Positions 21,468-40,045 of a stretch of 64,000 nt of DNA are shown one piece after another. The stretch spans positions 13,730,821 through 13,794,820 of the forward strand of contig NC_043983.1 of the NCBI RefSeq assembly GCF_902150065.1, in the 5' to 3' direction. The translations under genes and the position numbers were made by a program. Below the pieces are notes generated by a model. It was not told where the DNA came from. It was given only the letters and a program-made list of their open reading frames with translations, and made no database searches. How positions within the stretch are numbered: position 1 is the stretch's first letter; every line of letters starts with the position of its first letter. Source of the DNA: Myripristis murdjan (lineage: Eukaryota; Chordata; Actinopteri; Holocentriformes; Holocentridae).

Positions 21468-24362
21468 ATGTCCAAGAAAAGGGGCAGGTATGTAGACACA
21501 TGTAGCCATATGTCATCATATGATGCCATTATTGCTGGTGTTCGTATATGACAGTAAAACCATCATGTTGCATTCAGCTACATGAAGAAGTGATGAAGCC
21601 AGGGACACTGCATTTCATTGCCAGGAGCTGTCAAATAGTTTATATTGGACTTAATGACTCACTGCTTGTTAGACATATCAAAGTATTGCTTCACTTATTT
21701 CTGGAAAGTATAACAAAACATGAAGATTTCATGAATTACATTTTTTTTAAAGTGCAATTAATTTTGAAGGAATTATGATAAAGTAGATCTGACCAAAAAG
21801 TTATTTGAGGTGACCTTCATTTAAACTTACAGTGAGTTGCTGAAATGTCTTTAAAGTAGTAGCATTGCTTGCAAAATAAAATAAAATAAAGCCTCTCTTC
21901 AAGTTTGAACAAATAATTGGAATTGTATGGACCTGCACGCTGTCACAGATAGAGTAGTGTATTTTGATTAAGCTATTATGCTGATGTAATGTCCATGTGT
22001 TTTCACCCTTAATCACATATTTACGCACACACACATCCATTCTGTCTTACCAGAAAGCGGAGTAGCGGGGAACTGAGTGACACAGTAACCCCAGACCCCA
22101 ACTGTATTCTGGGCGTCCGTATTCAGCACAACTGGCGTGAGAAGGGGAACCAGAGCAAATGGAAGGGCACGGTGCTCGACAGGCTCAGCGTGAACCCCTC
22201 TCTCTTCATGGTCAAGTACGATGGCTTTGACTGCGTCTATGGCATCGAGCTGTTCAAGGATGAAAGGGTGTCAAACCTGCAAGTCCTCACAGAAAAAGTT
22301 GGTGAGTCGTGAGTCTCTAGCTTTTCTTTTTTGTCTGCACCGCCAGCTCATTTTGATTCCGGTGGGCACCAAGACAAACGTGATACTATTTTTGTGTGTG
22401 GAGCACAAATTTACACACATTCTCACCAAAAGGAAGATCAGGGGCACTGAGAGCGGGAGAGCAAATCTGTTACTCCCATACCAATTTTTCACATTCATAT
22501 ATATGTCCTTTCTGCCTGTATCTCCACAGTAAACAACAAGATCAAGATACCTCACGGGGCTGAGGAGCTAGTGGGCAAAGCAGTGGAGCATCTCTTTGAA
22601 AAGGAAGATGGAGAGAAGAATGAATGGAGGGGCATGGTCCTCTCCAGAGCTCCAATCATGACCAACTGGTATTATATCACTTATGAGAAGGACCCAGTGC
22701 TTTATATGTACCAGCTGTGGGATGACTATGCTGATGGCGACCTGAGGATTCTGCCTGAAGCAGGTACCGGCACTGAGTATATAACCCAGACTCATACGTC
22801 TCAGAGCTTAATTAAATAGAAACTGTTTGTCATAATCTTATCTTAAGGCTTATTAGACAACCTTCCGCTATGGTAGTTGTTTTTTTATGGCATAGGTACC
22901 ATGTGAGTTGATAAACAGTAAGTGTTCTGGGAGTTTGTAATCTCCAGCAGTCTTAAGGTTGTTGGACTCTTTTCGAAAAGAGGCAAAATCACTTCTTGTG
23001 CCCATGGCTGCAGAAACGGAAACTAACAGACACCTACGCTTTTTTGAGCACTTGCAGCAATTACGTGTCGTCCACATGAAAGTGTCCTACTGCAGTGAAA
23101 TTTCTCCTTTAAAGTGAAAATGCATCCTAAGTGGATTTAAATCAGGCAGAGTCTCTTGGAAACATCCACGATTTATGTTCAGGAAATGTTTCTGTCACAG
23201 CTAGATACTAGAGCCAAGAGTTAAACCGGTGATTTTATCATGCAGCACTTTCTGGAGCTGTTCCACTGATAATGAGGATATATAAATTCACCCAAAAGCC
23301 CCTTCTAATTTCAGAATATTTCAAATTTTTCTGTGCCAGCTTTGTTGGCACAGAAACAAGAAACATGGCACGTGGGACAGAAAAGACCTCTTTCCACATT
23401 TTTTGTGATTTAATAGCAATGACAGAGCACTGTGAGATGATTACTTTGGCCTTCCATATGCATGTGTTTTTTATTCTGCGTGGAAGTAAAGTGGACACAA
23501 TTCATGCTCATTTTGATTCACCCCAGCAGAGTTTAGCCGGTCGCTCGCAGGCAAAATTCCAATTAACTTCAGTCCGAGGGAAATTCCACGTTCTCTGAGT
23601 CCTGACCTCTAAGCATGGCACCTAGTTGTCTGGGAAGCTAGCTACAGACAAAAGAGCGTTTTATAAACTTAAGAAATTGGTTGGTTTGGTTGAGATCGGG
23701 AATACATGGTGCCTCTGCATATTCTGTGCAATTGAATAATATGGTCATTCAGTGACTGTTGAAGACATTATTTCTTCAGCTTTACTTCTGGCTGTCAACA
23801 GGAGTAAAGTAATGTCATTTGTCATAGTATTGGGGAAAAAGTCCCTGCGAAAACATGAAGTACTGGGCCTGGAAAAATTATGGAATGTTTGAAATGGGAA
23901 ATTTGCAGGAACCATGGGCAGAACTGTTATCAAGTAATGCTTTACAGGATGGTTTTTGACAAATCCGTCAAACCCAGGATTATATTCTGGAGTTAGGGGT
24001 ACATTTTGATGCAGAACCTCTGGCCCTTCTGTGAGGCACATGTAGGTGTTAATGGCCATTGAAACGGACTCATTATAACAGAAAATGTCAAAGTTAACAA
24101 CAGTTATAATCCTAAAGTGACCTCTTTGCCCTTCTTGTGTATTCCTCTCCCTCCAGAAAACAAGCACCTGTTGCCTGCAGACAGGAAGCCAGGCGAGGAG
24201 ACGGAGAGTCTGGTAGGGAAGCAGGTGGAGTACGTTACTGACAAGGGTGTGAAGAGAACAGGCCTGGTCATCTACCAGGTCCCAGCCAAGCCCTCTGTCT
24301 ACTACATCAAATATGATGATGACTTTCACATCCATGTCTATGACCTGGTCAAAACCACCTAG
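21468..24362 (+). CDS. spin: Spindlin-family Tudor-like histone reader, 235 aa
   Basis: Coding exons 21468-21487, 22054-22301, 22530-22763 and 24157-24362 join in phases 2, 1, 1. A 5' UTR acceptor is at about 21447-21448. The protein aligns to human SPIN1 with a constant offset of 29 residues through the first two repeats and ends the same way ([11 protein letters not shown]). Three Spin/Ssty Tudor-like repeats lie at about 25-85, 101-160 and 185-233. The second repeat keeps the H3K4me3 cage, Phe112, Trp122, Tyr141, Tyr148 (SPIN1 F141, W151, Y170, Y177). The first keeps the methyl-arginine cage, Trp43, Tyr62, Phe65, Tyr69. Spindlins read H3K4me3/H3R8me2 in the nucleus and stimulate transcription. 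The N-terminus is shorter than SPIN1 but still basic (KKRGRKR). The gene is intact; which spindlin paralogue it is remains open. Confidence 0.95.
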
Positions 24363-26699
24363 ATATGATGGACACTTTATCTCACCCTCCAGTCCCCCTC
24401 CATCTGCTTAATTTTCATTCATTAGCATCTCTCATTCAAAGCCTTGGCAGGGTTGAACAGATAATATGTTTTATTGTTCAGAAAAATGTGTAATCTTTTT
24501 TTGGTATGCACAGCAGAACTGTAGCATTGCTATGCTAGGCCATTAGGAGGAAGGAGAGATCTTCTACACATGTGAGAGGTGTACCTCTTGGTTGTTGCTG
24601 CTTTACTTAGTAGTTTCAGTTTGGACAGTCCAGGAGTGCTCTTGCCCAACAGCTACAAAGTGCAGTTATTACTGCATTTGCATTTCTGTCCCTAAGACTC
24701 TCACAAATCTGTTCTTATTCAACATAGTTACACTGGCGACATCCAAAAATGTAATAAAATGTTAAAAATGCTGCCCCAACTAGCCATTTAAAGCAATATC
24801 TCTTTGATAAGCATGATGCAATTATAAATACGCCTTTCATAGACTAGTTAATACTTTCGGTGACCAGTGAAGTCTAAAGCTGCAAGACGAAATGTTATAT
24901 TGCAACTTAATATCACCATATCAGAAAAGCGGGTTTGTTATTAAACGGCTCATTTTATTGATTCATGTCTAGGTTCATGAACAGTTAATCCCAATTTACA
25001 GTTCTGCAGACTGGATGGCTTACACATGGTTGCACCAGCCTATGTGAAGAACGGTGCCATAAATAAACCACACTGGCGTGCTTTATAGAGGCCTGCCTCA
25101 GAGGCAGTTACTGCCATAGTGTGCATCGACAGATCAAGAGTGTGTATCTAGCCATCCAAACAGAATATCGAATCAGAGGTTAGTATTAGAAGGGGTGAGT
25201 GGAGGTAGCATTGAAACATCACCTGAATGTGGCCCTTGTACATTAGACAATGATGAAGCCGCCACTGATTCACAAGGTTATTCTCATTTGGATATACAGC
25301 CCTGCAGCAACCCCTTTTGATCATATTTAGTATTACAGCATTAATGGCTATCTGAGTAAAGCCCCCCCCCCTTCCTCTAACGTTGAAGGCAGGTTTCTAC
25401 ATAGGCGCTGACACTAGTTTAACAGCCCAAGGAACAGCAGATTCTTTTTATTGGTTATGAAGAGGCAGTTTGCGAAATTCTCACACAAATTTGATCCCAC
25501 ACAAATCATAAAGTGCCTTCAGGCTTGTCATGTTGCAATATTGTATATATATCTGCTATTTGCGCTCCTAGCCTAACAAAGCTTATGAAGGCCACTATTT
25601 GGTCTTTATTATTCGTTGAAGAGTTAGATGCTCTAACAAAAATTGTGACACTGACAGCTTGAGAAAAGTTTTGCAACCATCAATTTATATTAGAGGATAT
25701 GTGCAATGTTTTGCTGTTAATGCAGTATGAACATGTTCTTCAAATATAACATGCTTCGTCATTGGTTGTATAATCTCATTGTTGGTGATATTGTGGGGAG
25801 CGCTTGATTATATATTGTATAAAATTTATATGTTTAGGTTGTGGTACGCTATATTGTTTCCCAACATGATTTTTTGCTCAAGAAAATGTGGCAAAATATG
25901 CTTTATGTCACCGCATGAAGAAACTTAAAAGTTATTTGTTATAACACATTCAGCTTACAGTATTTAATCTGTAAAATTTGTGTAAAATGTACTGTAATGT
26001 TGGCTGTTGTGATTACTCTCATTTATGTGAATATCCCATTAAAACACCACCAGCTTTTAGTATAAAAAAAAGTCCTCAGTATACAAAAATATTAATGTGT
26101 ATATCAAAGATATTATATGACATAGACCAGTTTATCAAGGCAGCAACTAAAATTTGGGCCTTAGTCTTCATAACTGTCTCTTAGACATGAGACCTACGCC
26201 TATGGTATACAGTTTCATCCCAAATTTGCCATTATATCCTAGATGCAGGAATAGGTCCCACCCTGTCTTCTCCAAGCCATTCAGTGTATCCATCAGTAAA
26301 CTAGTTGATTGGTAGGTATACTGTGACTTTACATGCTGTGATTTTTCATGCTTTTCTATTACTTGGCTGTCAAAAATTTGCATGCATCATTTGCATAGTG
26401 AAGCCTCAGTTATTTTGGCAGTGGAAGAGTGAAAATGTCCGGCAGAAGCAGGCCTGTTTATTAAACCCACATTATGAAAAAGGAAAAAGAAAATAACACT
26501 TTAATTTGATAAGGTGACAAAAAAGAAGTCCATGTTTAAGTTGGGCTGTATCACCACCAGTGGTGCTGTGGTGTGTTGAGTAGAGTGGAATTCCAAATGA
26601 CTGTGTGCACTCGTCACCCTTTTAATCACTTCTCTTTCCTGTTTTGAAGTTGTAGCCGCATTCACAGGCAATTTGTGTCATTATTCTGTCATGGGTAAT

Positions 26700-26705
26700 A
26701 ATAAA
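26700..26705 (+). terminator. Likely spindlin polyadenylation signal
   Basis: AATAAA followed within 30 bp by a T/G-rich stretch (TTTTTGTGCTCTTGTTC). This would give a 2.3-kb 3' UTR, plausible for a spindlin gene. A nearer AATAAA is present around 25,062. Confidence 0.45.
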
Positions 26706-27448
26706 GATTTTTGCACATTTTTGTGCTCTTGTTCTTCCTCACACTGACAATGGATATTGCAAGTGAACGAAACAAAACTTAAGCACAAATTAAACAGGTA
26801 AATATCGGTAACATGATGAATTCAGTGAGAGCACACTGCCATGCTGCTGTTCAAATGAATTTAATGTGGCTGCCTTACATACAGTCTGTTCAAATAACAG
26901 ACCTTTCTCAGAGTACAGGATTCCTTCCCCTGCTTATTCTTATCAACTCAGTTGAACAAATCACATCAAAGACTTGACATGTTTAAGAATTATATATATT
27001 ATACAGCCACAAAGGGTGAAACTCAATATATACAACATTCATTTTCTTATAAAAGACAAGCTGGATGGTATAAGGAGGACATGGGTCAAAGTCAAAAGGA
27101 AACAAAACACTGTATTTTAGACAGGTGATGAGGTAAATAACTTATGGCATACACAAAGTACACAACAAAGTTAAATACCTCCTTTACTTGTTATTTGTGA
27201 ATAAAGGTGTTATGGACAGTTCCCAAGCAACTCCACCATCATTTACTTAACTGACAGTTTCCCTGACACTGATCGGTGTCCTTAATAATTACATCACCTG
27301 GATCTGATTCCGATCAGCCAAATGATAAGGGTATTTCTTCTTTGCCTGTGACAGATTCCAACTTTTTAGGAAGCAGTGTCATTTCTGGGGTTCATCCGAA
27401 AGTCAAACAAAGTTTCATAAATGTGAGATCCTCCAACGGTGTTCAGGT

Positions 27449-30223
27449 TCACTTGGTGAGGTCCTTCAGGTACTGCAATCCCTGATTTGTGTATTCACCT
27501 GCCCTTGTTGGGGCATCTGAAAGAGCTGAGATTGATGTTCGCACTCCTAGAATTACACAAGAAGAAAGAAAACAATGCCAGGGAATGAAACCTTACAATT
27601 CAACTTACAATTTATCAACTTTGACATCCATGCACCAAAAATACATGACATTCGATAACATTTGACATAATGATAGTGATTTCAATAATAAGCTTGGTCT
27701 GAACTAATGACACTGCATCTAATAACTGAAGAAAAAGTAACACAAGCTCATGACACTGCCCTCTGCCATTTAACAAATAAAAACAATAAAGCTTCTCATT
27801 CATTTCTCACCTGAGTTCCAAGCCTTAACAGGAGAGAATTCGATCTTTGGTATAGTTGGGAACTGAGCCTAAGAGGAGGGACCAACAGTTAGTTTGAAAT
27901 CAGTGGAACGGGGATGTAAGTCATATGAACTGCAATATAAATACATTTGATCCTGACATACTTAAAAACAACCCCGACTGAGGTCAGATATTGTTATTTT
28001 GGCTTACTAGCAGGTAATAAGAAAAATACATTTATTTGTATGGCACTTTTCTCAGTACCAAGAGACACTTTACAGTAAAGACAAATAAAGTCACATGAAA
28101 TAAACAATGCTACAAAAATGCAGATAAATAAAAACATTTATCGATATTTATCCACAGCATTGTGACGCAACTTTCTACCTCAGCATCTGGCATCATATGA
28201 AATAAAACTGCATCATGTGTATTACTGGGAAAACTTTTAGGCTTAGTGTACAGCTGCAACTAATGGTGGTTTGCATTTTTGATTGTTTTTTTTCCCCTCT
28301 GATTTAGTCTATGAAGTGTAAAATGTTATGACAAATGCTCACAGGAAGCTACCAGAGTCCAAAATGATGTATTAAGCTTACATCCCCTAGCCTGATGTGC
28401 AGCCAAAATAATAATTATTATTATTATTAAATTTAAAATATAATGAGTCACGTTGTTTGTACTCCCAGCAGTGAATGAAAACAACTGTGAAGAGCGTGTT
28501 TCTTATTGAAGTTTTATCTTCATCATTTCAGTCAGCGTGAGGTGGAGAGAGCCCACGTGAAGCATGTGCCCTGAGGCCCCCTGGTCCTATGATTTGGCCC
28601 CTCACCCACACTCCCACATCCTGACCGTCTGTAGATGTGCGGGTGTGAGCCACAATGTCATTTCAGACTCAGAATGATGAACATTTTATTGATCCCCGAG
28701 GGGAAATTGGCTAAATTCACAAGCGGTGTGTTGTCCTGAGCTCTCAGAACTTGTGACAGAACAAATGATCACATGTGCACTATGCCTGGCGCAGTCACAG
28801 GGGTGATGCTTGAGAAATGTTTTTTTACCTCACTAAAACGGGCATTATGGCTCAGAAACAGTGATGCCTGTTAAACAGAGAGTTGATATCTGACTAGAGG
28901 AGAGCTGAGGAGGAGTGACAAAGTTCCTAATACAGTTTCCATGGGTACGTTACAAATTATGATCGCCAAAAAAAAAAAAAAACTTTCCTCTGCTATAGGG
29001 CCCTCAGCTAACACGACCACACCTGTAGCAGTGCCAAAGCCAGTCCAGTTTATAGGACATTTGGTAGGGAAAACATGATTCCCACAAGAACTTTGATGTA
29101 TAAGGGGGGATGAGTGGGAGAGGTTATGTTTTATTTAAAGAGCTATTAGGTACTCAAGAATTATAGAATGCCTGACACATAAACTTGGGTGACAATTTTT
29201 ATTATAATCATGCTCCGAAGGTTTAAATTACATGGGTCAAATTGACCCCAACTGATGACAAATGTGGGTAAATCTGAAGGTAAAAGGAGGGTTAAGTCTG
29301 AAAGTCTGCAAAGGATGGGTACAGGCTTCTTTTTTTTCCGACCAGGTGATTTCACTGATCAGCTCCTCCTCTCTGCTTGAATCCGTGAAACCACCTGGTG
29401 TAGTTTTTGGTTGTGATGCAAACCTGCAGCCTTTCCCCTCACTATGGCACATAGTTGCCTACCCCTCTTCTGGGCACTCTTTCATACTTTCATGCATATT
29501 TGAGTTTTGAACATGCAGGAAAACATCATTTGCTGCACGAAATCCTACCAGATAAAACATGCATGGGAAATACTGACACTACTTCATTTGTTTTTAAAAC
29601 TTCCAATAGCTAGTGCACAGATGAGGACAAATGTGCTCTTTTGCATTATAGCACGTTTCATCTTTGCAATCAGAGCACTAAGAGTTACCTCCAGCCCAAA
29701 ATACTTCATCCACTCCTCCAGGGCAGGTGGCACTGCAGCTTTGGCCTTGGCCAGCACCTCGGAGCCCTGCTCGCTGCCGCCCAGGAGTCCCGAGTCATAG
29801 CAAACATAAAGAGCTCCTCCTGCGATGGTCACCTTGGTCGCCAATCTCCAATTGAAACAACAAGGGCACTCAGACAAATATCCGCTTTTGCATTCATCCT
29901 AAACTGTCTGACTCATCCAAGGATTGCTTGTCATAACACTAATTCGCGCAAGTTAGCGAAAGTCTGTTGTCAATAATGTAAGTTACACCTACGTCAAAGC
30001 TCAAAACACATACAATAAGATCATTTTGCTGCTCGGTTTGATGAATAACCAGGTATTTGGCAAAAATGCAGGGTAATGATGATATCTGTGAAGCGGCTGA
30101 CTGGCAGCTAGCGTTAGCGTCAGTTAGCTGCGCGGCTAGTCGGCTAGCTAGCACCGCACCCTAAAGGTAACAAACTGAATGAAGAAATACTCACTTCACG
30201 AATGGCAAAACCCTTGCCGCCAT
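27449..30223 (-). CDS. micos13: MICOS complex subunit MIC13 (QIL1), 111 aa
   Basis: Minus-strand exons 30195-30223, 29689-29845, 27811-27862 and 27449-27546 join in phases 2, 0, 1 and encode 111 aa (human MICOS13 is 118). The start MAARVLPFVKLATKVTIAGG matches the human MVARVWSLMRFLIKGSVAGG region, with a single membrane helix at about 11-28 (GGALYVCYDSGLLG). AAVPPALEEW, IPKIEFSPVKAWNSG and the C-terminal EYTNQGLQYLKDL also match the family. MIC13 sits in the inner mitochondrial membrane and links the MIC60 and MIC10 subcomplexes at crista junctions. It is head to head with hsd11b1l and tail to tail with spindlin. A possible poly(A) signal (ATTAAA on the minus strand) lies near 26,868. Confidence 0.95.
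28020..28115 (+). repeat. Degenerate fish retroposon tail in micos13 intron
   Basis: TTATTTGTATGGCACTTTTC followed by CACTTTACAGTAAAGACAA resembles the common teleost SINE/LINE 3' motif (TTTATTTGTATAGCAC..TTTACA). Boundaries are not clear. Confidence 0.45.
28680..28735. repeat. Fragment of a common fish LINE/SINE tail in micos13 intron
   Basis: TTTTATTGATCCCCGAGGGG followed by AAATTGGC is a motif frequent at the ends of teleost retroposons. Only this core is recognisable. Confidence 0.45.
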
Positions 30224-30816
30224 TATCACAGCGGGTTCAGTATCTGTCACCTCTAAACCGCGTCTATTTTGCTAACGGGGGCTATTAAAGTCAGTACGCA
30301 GAGAAGAAACTGGACAACAGGGTAGCCGCTAACGACACTGAAGGACAACCCTGTGCACAAGGGTGGTGTCAATAAAGTTGTCTTTAAATCGGTGCTTTCA
30401 GAGACGCTGATTCGTCCCTCGGTCTGTGCGCGTTTCTTCCACCAAAAGCGGGTATGCGCTGTTTTTTGCAAAGGGACATTTATTTCTAGGTACAGACCTG
30501 TTTCGCTGTAGGTCGTGAAAACCAGCCCTTCCAAGGAAAAAATCATTACTGTAAGAAGTCCGACTTTTATGTCAGAGAAAAAGACCCCGCCTACCTCACC
30601 AATAAAGTTCAATAAACTCATCCTTATCTGGAAACCTTTTACACACCCCTCCATGCATTGTCCACAGAAAGAGAGTCGAGGGAGGCGGACGGCTGTTATA
30701 TAAATGACCCTTGCTTCCCTCTTGCTCATACCAGACTTGAAAAATCCAATTTTGAGGCCCACAATCATTTTTGACGTCAAGCGCTCAAAATAAACAACCT
30801 GACACTTTTGCAGAAA
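30224..30816. promoter_or_regulatory. Divergent promoter shared by micos13 and hsd11b1l
   Basis: Only 593 bp separate the two start codons. The micos13 side has CpG-containing sequence (ACCGCGTC, GCTAACGG) and no TATA. The hsd11b1l side has TATATAAA at 30697-30704, CCAAT near 30,747 and a perfect palindromic CRE, TGACGTCA, at 30772-30779, 37 bp before the ATG. CREB/ATF control of hsd11b1l is inferred from the motif only. Confidence 0.7.
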
Positions 30817-36118
<5,302 letters not shown>

Positions 36119-37080
36119 AAACTGGTTATCCATAGCACCATTTTACATACTTTTTCCGTTTCAGGGTCAGCTACATGATACACAGCATGTGGCTATGTAA
36201 CTGTTTCCAATGCTGTTACATCTCACTTATATTGAACACCGGTGTAACATCTTTTATTAGCATTGGCTCCATGGATCATTCTCACTGGGCAGTGTGTTTT
36301 TTATAACTGTGAAAAAAGATCGTCTTTATCATTGTCTTCCTCTTCGTAAATTAAGCTGTCGCAATATGAGTAGTTTTGTCTTACATATTTCACCCGTCCA
36401 GTTGCAAAATATTTTTTTTCCTCTGGCCAAATGGATCTTGTTACTATGAATAGCAGCCTGAACCTTGCCCTCTGTGTTTTTTTTTTTCCTCATCGTGCGT
36501 TGTAGAGAGGGCCGGTTGTAAAACGTCAACAGCACAGAAAATGTCATTGCTGGTGTTTATTTTATCTTGCCCTACTTACTGGTAAGGACAGGACCTCCGC
36601 TACACAGAACTCTGAATGTCCACACGATGGCAGTAGTGCCAAAGTAATGAGGAAAGATTGAACCATGACGAGTGTATCAGTACTGCTCCTCAGACTCTAG
36701 CAACAAGTGTAGGTTACATGGTGTTCCCTCTTCCACAATATACCAAATACATAAACATACCTTTGACAGTGATATGGTATGCTGGCTCAAAAACATGGTT
36801 TATAGACCTCTTTGCAGTTTTTGGACATGGTGGTGGTATATTCTGGAAGGAACATCCTCAAATGTAATATATCTATCAACATGTGCATTTATTTATCCGT
36901 CCAGTCAACAGCTGAAGCCCGTGGTCGGCAAAGTTTTTCTACTCAATCTCACATTCCCTGATTAAGCCAATTTAACAGTTTTAAACAGACTAAATTTTGT
37001 CATGTTCACATTTTGAATCATGAGTATTTTTTAATAGTTTGAATATAGTGAATGATGGTCTAAAATATGATATTTGTCCA

Positions 37081-37086
37081 AATAAA
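37081..37086 (+). terminator. Possible hsd11b1l polyadenylation signal
   Basis: First clear AATAAA after the stop codon, giving a 3' UTR near 1 kb. The usage is a guess. Confidence 0.35.
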
Positions 37087-37099
37087 CATTATGTTGACT

Positions 37100-37712
37100 T
37101 TAATTTGCCTCCACTTATACCTTTGTCCTCCATGTTCTTCACTCTTTTGCACCGTCATCCACCCCCTCTCCTTCACTATTCGTCTCTGCCTCATGCATTC
37201 TCCCTTCCTTGCTATAGCTGGCCACAGTCGGCCTTGCAGGCTTCCTACAGAGTGAGGCCTTTCTCCGTGGGGTCCTTGTGTCTTTGTCCATCATTCCTGT
37301 GAAGTGCTAAACTTAATCCATCATGGTGATCTTCTCTATTATAATTCAGCCCGGAGGTTGTGCCCTGCTGGCACAAGGCAGTGGAAGCAGTGAAATACAC
37401 GCCACACACAACCTAATAATGTGCAGCTGAAATGTTGAGAGCAATTTCACCTGGATGCACATGCACCACTCCCCTACCACAACCTTGAATCTGAATTGTA
37501 AAGTTTTAGCATTTATGTATGCATGCTAATGACTATGCTTTTCTTTCACTGTGATGTTCTCCTCTAAGCCAAGGCTTTTGACAGATATGACCGATGGGGA
37601 GAAGTCATTCAAATAGATGTTGTCTTTGTCCCTCTCCGGGGACTATTTGAGAGGGTTGTGAAGATGGTAGAATCCCTCTGCAGATGCAGTGGAAATAATC
37701 TCTCTCTGCTGC

Positions 37713-37762
<50 letters not shown>

Positions 37763-39600
37763 TCACCCACACAAATATGGTGGGGCCTCCTGAGGAGGGA
37801 AGCAGGCATGGCTTGGGAGAGCAGCCAGTAACACCTGCAACAGATTAGTGCTCCTAATGCTAGGTAATAAATCCTCTCACCCTCCTCAAGCATCTCCATC
37901 TCCACCAAGCATGGAGCCCAGGCTGGGGAACAGCCACACACACTTAAAACACTGACCGTAACGTGTGTGCACATGTGTGTGTGCCGTATATGTAGTATAT
38001 ATGTTCGCCAAAATCCTCATTCATATATGGATGTATTTATTGCCCATTAAAACCTCTTGGTTGTGCCATGCAATGCTTTAAGCAAGACTACACTCTGCTT
38101 ATACAATCACTATTTTATTGTTTCAGTGTCTTTAGCTTTTTTAGTAACAAAGTCATTTTTTTTTCTTGTTCAAACAGGACTCCAAACAAGCCTTTTAGGT
38201 TTTCTTCCTCTCCTGCACTGTAATTGCTTTCTTCATATTATATGTATTTGTGTCTTCATTTTTGTGCAAGTCAACTAAATGAAAATAGCCAGGTTTTATA
38301 CTAGCCTCTGAAATATTTTCATTATGGCTACAAACAGTCAAGATGAAGAACAAAGCCGAGGTTTGGTGTTTTACTGAGTACACACCTGCAGGTCTGCTCA
38401 GCCAATTAGACTGTGCATTAAAGAGGTTTTCATGGAGAACAGAAGTTGAATGCAGTTTCAGTATCCATGATATTACATTAGTGAAGCATCATGATCTTGA
38501 CAGATAAAGAAAGGCAATCTGTGTATGCGCCATATTAGTCTACTCAAATGGCATGCAAAACAGGTCTATAACCTTTCTTTCCAGATAACATATGTTCTCT
38601 GTTTCATATTGCTCCATGGCGTTTGCTGACACAGCAGAAATGTCACGTTTCAGGCCATAAATAGTCACCCATCCATTGAAATAGTACAGTGTACCTCAAC
38701 CATCATGCGCCAATCTCAATTTATGGTCCTGGCTTGCCCTGGGTGTTTGAGCACAAAGGACAGTGCCTCACAAATCTCCATCCAGCTTTATTCACTAGGT
38801 AGGCCTAGTCTGAGCACCACGCAAAGAACGGCCTTGGTGTACGCACGTGCATTCCTGCTTTCATGTTCGCTACCTTGTGTGTGTGTGTGTGTGTTTGTGT
38901 GTGCGACATGTATCATCCATTTTGTAGAAAATGGGTTAGCTACTGGTGAAAATGGGACCCATGAGTCTCCTGTGTGAAGGTGGAAGAAAAGATGATAAAG
39001 AGTAAATCATGGCAAAGAGCTGACATACAAAATCATAGCTGTATGGTGGTTGGCTATATGGTTTGGGTTGTCCCACACATGAAGACCACATGGCAGTCTA
39101 ACCCCACACCATCAGACAGTGATGCAGCGGTATCTTAAAGGCTGGAGTTGGTAACTCCTTCGTTTGTATCTGATTCCGATTTTCTCACTGTCTCTTTACG
39201 TTATACATTAGGTTCAAATGTTGATCTGTGATCCTGGGAAATTAATTTTGTTTGTGTTTTTGATTACTTTGGAAGCTACAAATAGTACAAACTGAGTTAC
39301 TGTATATAGTATGTAAGTACAGTAGCTTGAATAATTATATTGAATAGTACAATGATGTTTGAATGATATTGCAGGAGAAGGCTAATATTAAGCAAAAAAT
39401 ATATATAAATATACACCTTACACCTTTTTTAATACAAATTTTACAAGATGTAAATGTTTTATGAATTCAAGGTCTCAGCCATTTATTGGCTCTTTGCATC
39501 AAAACTAGTCATTGATCTTTTGTGAGCAGATTAAGTTGGAAAAGAATGTTAATCTTCCTGAATACCAAGCTTGTGCATGACCTCTGAAAAGTTTTCACAA
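37100..39600. other. Start of the gene-poor right region
   Basis: No exon with consistent splice sites and recognisable protein. It contains a (CT)n run at 37,719-37,758 and a short (GT)n at 38,876-38,900. The minus-strand frame 37,609-37,974 only reflects the CT run and flanks. Confidence 0.45.
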
Positions 39601-39937
39601 AACATTGAGCTATGATAACAAAAGGACAGAGCGAGTGAGAGGGCGAAAGGGGGAGAGAGAGAGGAGAGAAAGAAAGAGACAGAGAAAGGGGGACAATATG
39701 AAAACCTATGAAAGGGAGCGTCAGTGTGAATAAAAACAGTGTGGGTGTGAGAGGTGGCTGAGGTGGCCCTGTGGCCCCTGACCTCCTTCCCCCAGCTCCA
39801 TTCAGAGCAGCACAATGGTTGACACCTGTGTCCTTTCAATACTGGCACTATTATTATTTACATCAGTCAGTGGGGGACAGAGGGAGAGACAGAGAGAGAA
39901 AGACCAGGGGTGCTGTGAAGTAGAGGAGCCCCCTCCT

Positions 39938-39938
<1 letters not shown>

Positions 39939-39977
<39 letters not shown>

Positions 39978-39994
39978 ACACACACAGGTACCTT

Positions 39995-40042
<48 letters not shown>
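39939..40042. repeat. (CA)n and (CT)n compound microsatellite
   Basis: CA run at 39,939-39,986 and CT run at 39,999-40,042, preceded by a purine-rich stretch from about 39,640. It generates spurious open frames on both strands. Confidence 0.95.

Positions 40043-40045
<3 letters not shown>

Noticed and set aside
23745-24335. 196-aa minus-strand frame
   Set aside because: Antisense of spindlin exon 4 and its upstream intron, with no splice context or domain.
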